DNA from: WTGJ01 sp965237765
Lineage (GTDB): Bacteria; Chloroflexota; Anaerolineae; Aggregatilineales; Phototrophicaceae
Length of the DNA stretch: 64,000 bases
Direction: 5' to 3'
Assembly (NCBI GenBank): GCA_965237765.1
Contig: OZ250157.1
Location: 186,001-250,000, forward strand
A program made the position numbers and the translations under genes. Position 1 is the stretch's first letter. Every line of letters starts with the position of its first letter. The notes below the pieces were generated by a model that saw only the letters and a program-made list of their open reading frames with translations, made no database searches and was not told where the DNA came from. This document shows, piece after piece, positions 47,227-54,766 of the stretch.

Positions 47227-48138
47227 ATGGCTAAAGATTACTATGAGTTGCTGGGAGTTCGCCGCGACGCGAGCGCAGCTGACCTAAAAAAAGCCTATCG
47301 CCGCCTGGCTAAGCAATATCACCCGGATACCAACGACCAATCTTCTCATGCCGCCGCGCGCTTCAAAGAAGTGAATGAAGCTTACGACACCCTATCTGAC
47401 CCGCAAAAACGTCAGCAATACGATCTGTTCGGGCAAACGAGCGGCGGTAACTTCGGCTTCCAGGATATTCCTGTCGATTTCAGCAATTTGAATTTTAAGG
47501 GCGCCGGCCCCTTCGGCGATTTCATTGAAGAGCTCTTCCAAGGGCAAACGCGCCAACGCCGTGGCCCGAGCCGCCAGCGATCCAGCGCTGGCCCGCGCCC
47601 GAGCGCCGGGCAGGATATCGAACAGGCGTTGCACATCAGCCTGGCCGACGCATACCGCGGAGCAACGCGAACCCTCCGTTCGGGCGGCAAAGAGATCCGC
47701 GTGCGCATCCCTCGCGGCGTCGATACAGGCACACGCATCCGCGTCAGCGGCAAAGGCGCCCCAGGCGCAAACGGCGGGAAAGCGGGCGATTTATACCTGC
47801 GCGTCACCGTCGAGCCGGAAGAACGCTTCGAGCGTCAGGGCCATGATTTGCTTAGTGAGATCCGCCTGGATCTTTTCACCGCCCTGCTCGGCGGCGTAGT
47901 CGAAGTGCCCACAATGGAGCGGCCGCTGCGCCTCACCATCCCGCCAGGGACAAATTCGGGTCAACGCTTTCGCCTTGCTGGCAAAGGAATGCCTCGTGCG
48001 GACGATGCGGATCTGCGTGGCGACCTCATCGTTCGCGCGCAGATTGATATGCCCGCGGACCTGACCGCGGAAGAGCGCGCGCGCGCCAAGGAATTGCGCG
48101 CCACCATCAACCAACGCGGCAATCGCGACCCGCGCTAG
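47227..48138 (+). CDS. DnaJ-family co-chaperone without zinc finger (CbpA type)
   Basis: 303 residues. The J domain at residues 4-68 has the HPD motif (32-34, QYHPDTN). A Gly/Phe-containing linker (NFGFQDIPVDF... PFGDFIEELFQG) follows, then two C-terminal substrate-binding beta domains (about 130-290: ALHISLADAYRGATRTL, RVRIPRGVDTGTRIRVSGKG, PPGTNSGQRFRLAGKGMP). The Cys-rich zinc-binding repeats of true DnaJ are absent, so this is the CbpA/DnaJ class B type. It stimulates DnaK ATPase and delivers unfolded clients. It stands alone, with no dnaK or grpE nearby. Confidence 0.92.
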   Translation: MAKDYYELLGVRRDASAADLKKAYRRLAKQYHPDTNDQSSHAAARFKEVNEAYDTLSDPQKRQQYDLFGQTSGGNFGFQDIPVDFSNLNFKGAGPFGDFIEELFQGQTRQRRGPSRQRSSAGPRPSAGQDIEQALHISLADAYRGATRTLRSGGKEIRVRIPRGVDTGTRIRVSGKGAPGANGGKAGDLYLRVTVEPEERFERQGHDLLSEIRLDLFTALLGGVVEVPTMERPLRLTIPPGTNSGQRFRLAGKGMPRADDADLRGDLIVRAQIDMPADLTAEERARAKELRATINQRGNRDPR

Positions 48139-48159
48139 CCGACAACGCTAACATGACGC

Positions 48160-48165
48160 TATAAT
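48160..48165 (+). promoter_or_regulatory. Perfect -10 box for the FAD oxidoreductase gene
   Basis: TATAAT at 48160-48165 lies 26 bp before the ATG at 48191. The upstream CCGACA (48139-48144) is a possible -35, with a short 15-bp spacer. Confidence 0.5.
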
Positions 48166-48190
48166 TGCCATCGCTTAACAAGGCATTGGC

Positions 48191-49600
48191 ATGGTCGACG
48201 TACACCACTTGCTGGGACGCTCCGCCGCCCTGACCGCTCCCGCCTGGGTGGTATCTCGTCACCTTTTCCCCGAACGCTTGCAAACCGACGAAAATCGCGC
48301 CGTCTGGACCGAGGGAACGCCGGATTACGAGCCGCTCCCGCCCCTCCGCGGCGAAACGAGCGCAGACCTGGCCATCATTGGCGGCGGTTTTACCGGCACC
48401 TCGACCGCTTACCATTTCAGCCGCCGCTATCCAGAAAAACGCGTTGTCCTGCTCGAAGCGCGCAGTCTCGGCAATGGCGCCAGCGGCCGCAATGGCGGTC
48501 ACTTGCTGAATTGGGTCGCCGACCCACTGAGTCGCGCCACGCCCGAGTTAACCAAACGCGTCTACGAAACCACCGCCCGCGGCATCCGAGAACTTGGAGC
48601 GATCATCCAGCGACACGATCTTGCGGTCGATTACCAGTTGGATGGCACCTTGCGCGTCTTCACCAGCGTAGAACGCGCCGAAAATGCGCATCAATATGTT
48701 GAGCAAATGGTCGCTCTCGGCATTCCTGAAACCTACCTGGATTCCGTCACACTCCAACAGAAATTGAAGCTCCGCGGCGTGCATGGCGCCGTCTTGGACC
48801 CATTGGCGGGTAGGCTGAATGGCGCTCAACTGACCCGCTCCCTGCGACCGGTGTTGCAAGCCGCTGGCGTCGCCATCTATGAGAATACACCCGTTACCCG
48901 CGTCGAAGAGGGCCGCACCATCACCCTGCGGACCCCGCGCGGAGAGGTGCGCGCGCGCGCGATCGTCCTCGCCACCAACGGGTATACGACCAAGCTGGGC
49001 TACTTTCGAGACGCGATCTTCTCCTTGCATTCGCACGTTTTTGCCACCGCTCCGCGGTCGGAGGAGGAGCTGGCCGAGATCGGCTGGCGCGAACACGCCG
49101 CTTATACGGACGACCTGGACCGCATCTCCTACGCCGCCCGCACTCGCAATGGTCGCATCGTCTTTGGCGGTGGCAGCAACAATTCCTACGCTTATCTATT
49201 CAACAATCGCAGCGCCTACCCGGATTCGCCTGCTAGCGCGCAGCCCGCTTTCCGCGCGATGCGCGCGACCTTCCGCGAATTCCTGCCGCGCAGCGCTGAA
49301 TTGCCCATCACGCATCGCTGGACAGGAACACTAGGCTTCACGTTGGCGCGCAACACGCTGATGGGTGTGCGCGGCGAACACCGCAACGTCTACTTCGCCG
49401 TCGGTTTTTGCGGGCATGGTGTCAACCTGGCCAATATCGCCGGCGAAGTGCTGACCGATGCCTATTCGGGAGACGATGAGCGTTGGCGTGGGTTGCCATT
49501 CTATGATTCGCAATACCTGCGCCTGCCGCCAGAGCCATTCCGCTGGCTGGGCTATCAGCTCTTCACGCGCCTCACGGGCAAAGCGCCACGGACGCAGTGA
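48191..49600 (+). CDS. FAD-dependent oxidoreductase (DAO / gamma-glutamylputrescine oxidase-like)
   Basis: 469 residues. After a leader region, the dinucleotide-binding motif ADLAIIGGGFTGTSTAYH lies near residues 58-75, followed by VVLLEARSLGNGASGRNGGH, the flavin-contact motif of the D-amino acid oxidase family. Later landmarks are VLATNGYTTKLG and the C-terminal HRWTGTLGFT and VGFCGHGVNLANIAGEV. Such enzymes oxidise amino acids or amines and yield hydrogen peroxide. The closest-looking relatives act on gamma-glutamylputrescine or glycine-type substrates. It is followed, within 21 bp, by a gamma-glutamyltranspeptidase gene, which strengthens a link to gamma-glutamyl compounds (inference). 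Confidence 0.85.
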   Translation: MVDVHHLLGRSAALTAPAWVVSRHLFPERLQTDENRAVWTEGTPDYEPLPPLRGETSADLAIIGGGFTGTSTAYHFSRRYPEKRVVLLEARSLGNGASGRNGGHLLNWVADPLSRATPELTKRVYETTARGIRELGAIIQRHDLAVDYQLDGTLRVFTSVERAENAHQYVEQMVALGIPETYLDSVTLQQKLKLRGVHGAVLDPLAGRLNGAQLTRSLRPVLQAAGVAIYENTPVTRVEEGRTITLRTPRGEVRARAIVLATNGYTTKLGYFRDAIFSLHSHVFATAPRSEEELAEIGWREHAAYTDDLDRISYAARTRNGRIVFGGGSNNSYAYLFNNRSAYPDSPASAQPAFRAMRATFREFLPRSAELPITHRWTGTLGFTLARNTLMGVRGEHRNVYFAVGFCGHGVNLANIAGEVLTDAYSGDDERWRGLPFYDSQYLRLPPEPFRWLGYQLFTRLTGKAPRTQ

Positions 49601-49620
49601 GATTGCATGAAGGAAAACAG

Positions 49621-51249
49621 ATGAAAACGATGAGCTTCGATTTTTGCTCGCGGCGTTCGATGGTTACGGGGCGGCGCGGCATGGTGGCGGCCAGCAACCC
49701 GCTCGCTGCGCAGGCCGGTTTACGAATCCTGCAACGCGGTGGCAAAGCGGCCGACGCGGCCATCGCGGCGGCGGCGGTGATGAATGTCGTCGCGCCCGCT
49801 TCCACCGGCATCGGCGGCGATTGCTTCGCGCTGCATTATGACGCGAGCACGCGCCAGGTCAGCGCCCTGAACGGCAGCGGCCGCGCGCCAGCGCAATTGT
49901 CCCTGGAAGACGTGCGCGCCGCCGGCTACAAGAAGATGCCCCACCGTAGCGCCTTGTCGGTAACCATCCCCGGCGCCGTGCGCGGCTGGGCAGATTTGCT
50001 GGAACGGCATGGCCGCCTCTCCCTCAGCGAAACGCTGGAAGACGCCGTCTACCACGCGACCGAGGGCTACCCCGTTACGCCCGTCTTCGGCCATAGCTGG
50101 GCGAATAGCGAGGCGTTCCTCCGCAGCCGGCCACACACCGAAGACTACCTGCCGGCAGGTCACGCGCCGCAGGTTGGGCAAATCGTTCGTCTAACGCAAT
50201 TGGGCGCTTCGCTGAAACGCATTGCGGAAGAGGGTCCGGGCGCCCTCTACGAAGGCGAAATCGCGGAACGCATCGTGGCGACGCTACGCGAACACGGCTC
50301 GCCCATCACGATGGCCGATTTGCGCGAGCATCGGTCCGATTGGGGCGAATCCATCCGGGTCAATTACCGGGGCACGCATATCCACGAGCACCCGCCGAAT
50401 GGCCAGGGCCTGGCCGCGCTCGAAGCGCTGAATATCGCCAATGGGTGGGATATCGCTGCGCTGCCGCCGCAATCTCCTGAGCGCCTGCACTTAATGGTCG
50501 AAGCGATGCGGCTGGGCTTCGCCGATGCTGGGCAATATGTGGCCGATATGGCCACGAATCCAGCTCCGCTTGAATTCCTACTCAGCGAAGATTACGCCGC
50601 GCGCCGACGGGCGTTGATCTCCCCTGAGCGTGCGCTGTCCCCGCCCAGCTTCGGCCGTCCCACCCAAAGCTCCGACACCATCTATCTCTGCGTCATCGAT
50701 GGCGAAGGAAACGGTTGCTCCTTCATCAATAGCCTCTTCATGGGCTGGGGGTCGGGTATCGTGGCACGCGGCACCGGCATCTTCCTACAAAACCGCGGTG
50801 CCGGTTTCCGCCTTGAGCCTGGCCACCCGAACGCCCTCGCCGGCGGGAAGCGCCCTTACCACACCATCATCCCCGGCTTGATGACGCGCGGCGACGAGCT
50901 ACATGGCGTCTTCGGAGTGATGGGTGGCTACATGCAGCCGCAGGGACACTTGCAAGTCGTCAGCGCGTTGCTCGATGATTCGCTCAATCCGCAAGAAGCG
51001 CTCGACCGGCCGCGCTGGTGCCTCGGCGCGGGCATCTCGGTAGATGGCAACAGCGCGCTCTTGCTCGAGGAAGGCATCCCGCTCCCCACTATGGCGCGCC
51101 TGGCGCAATTGGGGCATGACGTCCGCCCCATCGTCGGGCCGGCGCGTGGCGTCTTCGGCAGCGGGCAGATCATCTTGCGCGATGCAGCGAGCGGCGCCCT
51201 GTTTGGCGGTAGCGACCCGCGCAAGGATGGGCTCGTTGCCGCCTATTGA
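49621..51249 (+). CDS. Gamma-glutamyltranspeptidase family protein
   Basis: 542 residues from the ATG at 49621 (AAGGAAAA site upstream). The frame is open to a GTG at 49597 that overlaps the previous stop. The Ntn-hydrolase signature is visible: LQRGGKAADAAIAAAAVMNVV, STGIGGDCFALHYD and SDTIYLCVIDGEGN. The Thr of DTIY matches the autoprocessing nucleophile. GKRPYHTIIPGL and GVMGGYMQPQGHLQV follow. GGT splits gamma-glutamyl bonds such as that of glutathione. No signal peptide is seen, so this is the cytoplasmic YwrD-like type rather than the secreted form. A promoter for the Trp-leader element begins within its last codons. Confidence 0.9.
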   Translation: MKTMSFDFCSRRSMVTGRRGMVAASNPLAAQAGLRILQRGGKAADAAIAAAAVMNVVAPASTGIGGDCFALHYDASTRQVSALNGSGRAPAQLSLEDVRAAGYKKMPHRSALSVTIPGAVRGWADLLERHGRLSLSETLEDAVYHATEGYPVTPVFGHSWANSEAFLRSRPHTEDYLPAGHAPQVGQIVRLTQLGASLKRIAEEGPGALYEGEIAERIVATLREHGSPITMADLREHRSDWGESIRVNYRGTHIHEHPPNGQGLAALEALNIANGWDIAALPPQSPERLHLMVEAMRLGFADAGQYVADMATNPAPLEFLLSEDYAARRRALISPERALSPPSFGRPTQSSDTIYLCVIDGEGNGCSFINSLFMGWGSGIVARGTGIFLQNRGAGFRLEPGHPNALAGGKRPYHTIIPGLMTRGDELHGVFGVMGGYMQPQGHLQVVSALLDDSLNPQEALDRPRWCLGAGISVDGNSALLLEEGIPLPTMARLAQLGHDVRPIVGPARGVFGSGQIILRDAASGALFGGSDPRKDGLVAAY

Positions 51250-51274
51250 AAAGACGCGGCGCTTGTGCTAGATT
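51246..51274 (+). promoter_or_regulatory. Promoter of the Trp-leader element
   Basis: TTGAAA (51246-51251, five of six) and TAGATT (51269-51274, four of six) are spaced exactly 17 bp apart, starting in the last codons of the gamma-glutamyltranspeptidase gene. The start of transcription would be near 51281, giving a leader of about 34 nt before the small reading frame. Confidence 0.55.
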
Positions 51275-51314
51275 GCGCGCACCGTCGGGATAGTGAAGGG
51301 AGGTGATTCAGTGG

Positions 51315-51335
51315 ATGGCTGTATGGTGGGGGTGA
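51315..51335 (+). CDS. Six-codon leader peptide MAVWWG
   Basis: ATG-GCT-GTA-TGG-TGG-GGG-TGA encodes Met-Ala-Val-Trp-Trp-Gly. The upstream AAGGGAGGTGATTC (51296-51309) can pair along its whole length with the usual 16S rRNA 3' end, with two G-U pairs. The core GGAGG is 11 nt from the ATG. Two adjacent Trp codons are the hallmark of trp leader peptides that sense charged tRNA-Trp. Confidence 0.55.
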   Translation: MAVWWG

Positions 51336-51405
51336 ACCCACGCTGAACATCGCCTTCGGGGGATTGGACCACGTGAGGTTCGCCTCCACCCGCTACAAGC
51401 GAAAT

Positions 51406-51437
51406 AAAGGCGGCCTCCATTCGGAGGCCGTCTTTAT
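51406..51437. terminator. Intrinsic terminator, bidirectional
   Basis: A 13-bp stem (51406-51418 with 51423-51435) with the 4-nt loop ATTC is flanked by AAA on the left and TTT on the right. It should stop plus-strand transcripts from the leader element and minus-strand transcripts leaving the trans-sulfuration gene at 51461. Confidence 0.8.
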
Positions 51438-51460
51438 CATTAATGTGATCGCTGCCGCGC

Positions 51461-52630
51461 TCAATTGGCAATCTGCTGCAATGCCTGCCGACAATCGGCG
51501 ATGATATCCGCGATATCTTCCAGTCCGACCGAAATGCGCACCAACCCGGGCGAAAGGCCAGCGGCGCGCAGTTGATCTTCGTCAAAACGCGCGTGGCTGG
51601 TGAGCGCTGGCAAGCAAACCATTGTCTCCGTCGCGCCCAGATGCGGCACGTTGCGAAGCAGCCGCAAATTCTCGCTGAAGGATCGCGCCGCCGCCAATGT
51701 GCCAAGGTCGACGCAAAGCATGCCACCGAAACCGCGCATCTGCGCCTTTGCGATTTCGTGATTTGGCGAGCTCTCTAACCCGGGATAGAGCACTTCTTCC
51801 ACAGCCGCTTCATCTTCGAAGAACTGCGCCAACTGCAACGCATTCTCATTATGAAGCTTCATGCGAACATACAAGGACTTCAGGCTGCGGTCGATAAGGA
51901 ACGCGTCCTGCGGGCTGGGGATACCACCCAGCATCTTGCGCGCTTCGTATAGCGGTAAGATCAGCTCGCGGGAGGTGATGACTGCACCGGCGGTGACGTC
52001 CGCGTGGCCGCCGATATATTTCGTCACGCTGTGAATGCTGATATCGACACCGAAATCAAGTGGTGTCTGGTTAATGGGCGAGGCGAAGGTGTTATCGACC
52101 AGCGTCAGTGCGCCGCAACGTTTCGCCGCCGCCACCACGCGTGAGATCGAGAGGCAATCCACTCTTGGGTTGACTGGCGTTTCGAAAAAGACCAGTTTCG
52201 CTTCCGGCGCGATTTCATCGCAGCGATAGAGATCTTCTTCATCCAGGATCACCGCGCGGATGCCATAATTCGGTAGGAAATCCTCGATGTAATGCAAGGT
52301 GCTGCCATAAATCGTGCGCGCGGCCACCACCGTATCACCGCTCTCCAGCAGCTTCAACAGCGTCATCGTGATGGCGTTCATACCCGAAGAAAAGAGGAGG
52401 CATTCCTCGCCATGTTCCAACGCCGCCAACTTCTGCTCGACATTGCGCAGCGTCGGGTTGCTATAACGCGTGTAGAAATAGGTATCGGAGTCATATTCGT
52501 TGAGAGAGGCGTAATCATCGTTGCGTTCGACACTGAAAGCGACGGTCTGATATATCGGATAGACCAGCGAATTTTCAGCGTCAGGGTTGCCGTGGATCAA
52601 GCGCGTTGATGTCGAATTCTGCTCTTTCAT
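51461..52630 (-). CDS. Trans-sulfuration PLP enzyme (cystathionine gamma-synthase/lyase family)
   Basis: 389 residues of the Cys/Met metabolism PLP family. Landmarks: YPIYQTVAFSV and YTRYSNPTLRNVEQKLAALE near the N-terminus, SSGMNAITMTLL, FFETPVNPRVD, LVDNTFASP, and the PLP lysine in HSVTKYIGGHAD. MRGFGGMLCVDL and HLGATETMVCLPALTSHA follow. Members make cystathionine, split it, or release methanethiol or H2S; subfamily residues do not settle the reaction here. The start lies 2 bp after the SixA stop. Its 3' end faces the Trp-leader element, whose read-through transcript would be antisense to this gene. Confidence 0.88.
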   Translation of the reverse strand: MKEQNSTSTRLIHGNPDAENSLVYPIYQTVAFSVERNDDYASLNEYDSDTYFYTRYSNPTLRNVEQKLAALEHGEECLLFSSGMNAITMTLLKLLESGDTVVAARTIYGSTLHYIEDFLPNYGIRAVILDEEDLYRCDEIAPEAKLVFFETPVNPRVDCLSISRVVAAAKRCGALTLVDNTFASPINQTPLDFGVDISIHSVTKYIGGHADVTAGAVITSRELILPLYEARKMLGGIPSPQDAFLIDRSLKSLYVRMKLHNENALQLAQFFEDEAAVEEVLYPGLESSPNHEIAKAQMRGFGGMLCVDLGTLAAARSFSENLRLLRNVPHLGATETMVCLPALTSHARFDEDQLRAAGLSPGLVRISVGLEDIADIIADCRQALQQIAN

Positions 52631-52632
52631 TG

Positions 52633-53115
52633 TTAATCCTCCCCCACCAACATATCAAAGACGCGCGGGGCGATCATCCAGACCAGTGAGCCGCGCGTCG
52701 GCCCTTGCGCGAAGACATCCACCCGCGCCAGGCCACCCTTCTTCATCACTACCATACCGCCGGTCAAAGCGCCAATGATTTCGCTGAAGGTTGGCTCATG
52801 TCCGACGAGCATGATGGAATCGCGCAAATTGTGGGCGGCGAGCAAGCCTTCCAGCGAAGCCAAACCCCAGCCGAATTCGCCCATGCTGGGATCGGATGTT
52901 ACGTGCTTCCCCAGCGCCGTCGCTACGATATCCGCTGTCCGCCGCGCGCGGACGCGTGGGCTGCTATAGATGGCGTCTAGCCCCAGGTCGAGCCTTTGTA
53001 TCACGCGGGCGGCCGTTATGGTACGTGCCTCACCGCGTGGCGTCAACTCACGCGCAAAATCTTCGACACGGCCGCGTTCTTCCGCCTGGGCATGGCGCAG
53101 GAAATACAAGCGCAT
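52633..53115 (-). CDS. sixA: Phosphohistidine phosphatase SixA-type (histidine phosphatase family)
   Basis: 160 residues from the ATG at 53115. The catalytic RHG-type motif is LRHAQAEE (Arg7-His8). ELTPRGEARTITAARVI and SSPRVRARRTADIV give the second Arg, and LVGHEPTFSEIIGAL the second catalytic His. SixA removes phosphate from phosphohistidine on HPt or PTS-type proteins. The frame extends five codons further upstream into the preceding gene; the ATG at 53115 begins the conserved strand MRLYFLRHA and is preferred. It is co-oriented with the trans-sulfuration gene 2 bp downstream. Confidence 0.85.
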   Translation of the reverse strand: MRLYFLRHAQAEERGRVEDFARELTPRGEARTITAARVIQRLDLGLDAIYSSPRVRARRTADIVATALGKHVTSDPSMGEFGWGLASLEGLLAAHNLRDSIMLVGHEPTFSEIIGALTGGMVVMKKGGLARVDVFAQGPTRGSLVWMIAPRVFDMLVGED

Positions 53116-53117
53116 CG

Positions 53118-53528
53118 CTAAATACTCCAACCGACGGGCAAGCGCAACACACCCACAAAGACCAATATTGAGGCGACCACCAGCGCCGCCAACCCATGCC
53201 GATAGCGTTGGCCATCTTTCACCCCGGGGAAGCGCGCCCGTTGCAACTCAAGCAGTGCCAGCGCCAACGTCATCGAGATGGCATGTTCCCACCGATAACC
53301 GAATTCGCCATTCAAAAAATTGCCTCGGAATAGGAAAAGCAAGATGCCGACCAGCCATTGAATTCGAAAGAGCCACTGGAAGATCAACATGCCGAGTCTC
53401 TCCGGGCGGCCGTATTTTTGTGAGCCGCGCGCCATGGTACCCTGCCCCAGCCGCACGAGCATGACTAGAACCAGGACGACCAGCAGCCAACGCAAGCCCG
53501 AATGCAGTTCGGTTATCATTTCCGCCAT
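53118..53528 (-). CDS. Four-TM membrane protein with conserved histidines (cytochrome-b-like)
   Basis: 136 residues with four hydrophobic helices at about 12-29, 46-66, 82-96 and 110-128. ELHSGLRWLLVV at the start of helix 1 and HAISMTLALALLEL at helix 3 place histidines near the membrane face. Short proteins with an LHSGLRW opening are often labelled cytochrome B or heme-binding in databases, but I cannot show heme binding from sequence. It sits between galE (12 bp upstream) and sixA. Confidence 0.55.
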   Translation of the reverse strand: MAEMITELHSGLRWLLVVLVLVMLVRLGQGTMARGSQKYGRPERLGMLIFQWLFRIQWLVGILLFLFRGNFLNGEFGYRWEHAISMTLALALLELQRARFPGVKDGQRYRHGLAALVVASILVFVGVLRLPVGWSI

Positions 53529-53540
53529 CTATGCATCTCC

Positions 53541-54530
53541 TTAAGCTTCTCGATATCCCTGTGGATGCTCACTATGCCAGCGCCAGGCTGTCGCTACCAT
53601 CTCCTCGAGCGAAGGATAGCACGGTTGCCAGCCCAATTCTGAGCGGATCCGCTCGCTATCCGCCACCAGGCGCGCCACATCGCCAAAACGCCGCGGCGCC
53701 AATTCTAGCGGGATATCCTCCTCCGTCACACGACGGGCCACTTCTACCACTTCACGCACCGAATAGCCACAGCCGCTACCGATATTGTAGACGCAGCTGG
53801 GATGATTATCCCTTAGAGCGTGTAGGGCAAGCAAGTGTGCATCCGCGAGATCTAGCACGTGCACATAATCTCGGACGCAGGTGCCATCCTCTGTATCGTA
53901 GTCGTCGCCATATAGCTGCAGCGACTCGCGCTGCCCGAGCGCTACCTGCAGCGCGAGCGGGATGAGATGCGTTTCAGGATCGTGCGCTTCGCCAATATGC
54001 CCCTGCGGGTGCGCTCCGGCGGCGTTGAAATAGCGCAAACTGACCGAGCGCAGGCCGTAGATATCCTCCAGCCAGCGCAACTGCCGCTCGATCGCCCATT
54101 TCGTCTCACCGTAGACGCTGCCAGGGGCGATGCGATCATCTTCGCATATGGGTCGTTCCTGCACCGCGTATACATTTGCGCTCGACGAGAAAACTAAATT
54201 CTGCACACCAGCCGCCGTCGCCGCCTCCAGCAAATTCATCGACCCGAGCAGGTTGCCGCGCAGGTATTTGAAGGGGTCGCGCATGCTCTCGCCAACCTGG
54301 ATGTATGAGGCAAAATGCAGGATGTCACTGAAATCATGCGCCGCGAAGAGTTGGCGCAAGGCGGAGCGGTCCAGCAGGTCACCCTGGATGAATTCCGCCG
54401 CTGGGTGAATGGCCGGGCGATAACCACTGCTGAGGTTATCAAAGACGACGACATCTTCCCCGGCCGCTACCAAACAATCGACCACATGGCTGCCAATATA
54501 GCCGGCGCCGCCCGCAACCAGGCTCGTCAT
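53541..54530 (-). CDS. galE: UDP-glucose 4-epimerase
   Basis: 329 residues from the ATG at 54530, which overlaps the previous stop as ATGA and begins right before the NAD motif GGAGYIG (residues 7-13). The catalytic Tyr140 and Lys144 lie in YGETK, with the partner Ser in VFSSSANVY. LRYFNAAGAHPQGHIGE, HLIPLALQVALGQ and GTCVRDYVHVLDLADAH are classic GalE sequence. It interconverts UDP-glucose and UDP-galactose for glycan synthesis. The frame extends another 33 codons upstream into the neighbouring gene, without GalE homology. Confidence 0.95.
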   Translation of the reverse strand: MTSLVAGGAGYIGSHVVDCLVAAGEDVVVFDNLSSGYRPAIHPAAEFIQGDLLDRSALRQLFAAHDFSDILHFASYIQVGESMRDPFKYLRGNLLGSMNLLEAATAAGVQNLVFSSSANVYAVQERPICEDDRIAPGSVYGETKWAIERQLRWLEDIYGLRSVSLRYFNAAGAHPQGHIGEAHDPETHLIPLALQVALGQRESLQLYGDDYDTEDGTCVRDYVHVLDLADAHLLALHALRDNHPSCVYNIGSGCGYSVREVVEVARRVTEEDIPLELAPRRFGDVARLVADSERIRSELGWQPCYPSLEEMVATAWRWHSEHPQGYREA

Positions 54531-54766
54531 AATGCGCCCTCCAACGCGAGCGCGAGGAGAACACCCAATGCGCTCCCAAGGCTGATGAGCAGGGCATAAT
54601 TTACGAGGAGCAAAAGAAGATCGAGCCAATGGCGATCCGCGCGGTTGGCCAGGCCTTCAGCCGGTTGCTGTGCGTGCGCTGCGGCATCCAGCGCGCGTAG
54701 GATGGCGGCGCTTTCAACTAGCAATTCCGCCGTTTTTCTCCGCTGTGCGATCTCTACGGATTTCAT
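54527..54766 (-). CDS. Small single-TM protein between cdsA and galE
   Basis: 79 residues: a helical, charged N-terminal half (EIAQRRKTAELLVESAAILRAL) and one strong transmembrane segment (about 47-75, LDLLLLLVNYALLISLGSALG). Both ends overlap neighbours by 4 nt (ATGA with cdsA, ATGA with galE), so it is very likely translated. I recognise no family; it may be a small membrane accessory protein. Confidence 0.6.
   Translation of the reverse strand: MKSVEIAQRRKTAELLVESAAILRALDAAAHAQQPAEGLANRADRHWLDLLLLLVNYALLISLGSALGVLLALALEGAL

Larger units (their letters stand above)
51281..51440 (+). ncRNA. Orphan tryptophan-attenuator-like leader RNA
   Basis: The region holds four pairing segments. Segment 1 (51325-51338) and segment 2 (51377-51390) form an uninterrupted 14-bp helix with two G-U pairs. 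After one bulged A it is extended by CACG (51339-51342) with CGTG (51372-51375). A UUCG-loop hairpin sits inside. Segments 3 (51406-51418) and 4 (51423-51435) form the terminator. Alternatively, segment 2 can pair with segment 3: GAGG (51375-51378) with CCTC (51414-51417), and CGCC (51381-51384) with GGCG (51409-51412). Two Trp codons at 51324-51329 lie at the foot of segment 1. This is the layout of a ribosome-controlled attenuator. No gene follows on this strand, so it may act in trans or be a relic. Confidence 0.55.

Noticed and set aside
51325..51390. Long hairpin as a tRNA, SRP RNA or 6S RNA
   Set aside because: There is no cloverleaf or TPsiC arm, no SRP GGAAG-type apical loop and no 6S central bubble. 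The Trp leader peptide and terminator give a better explanation.
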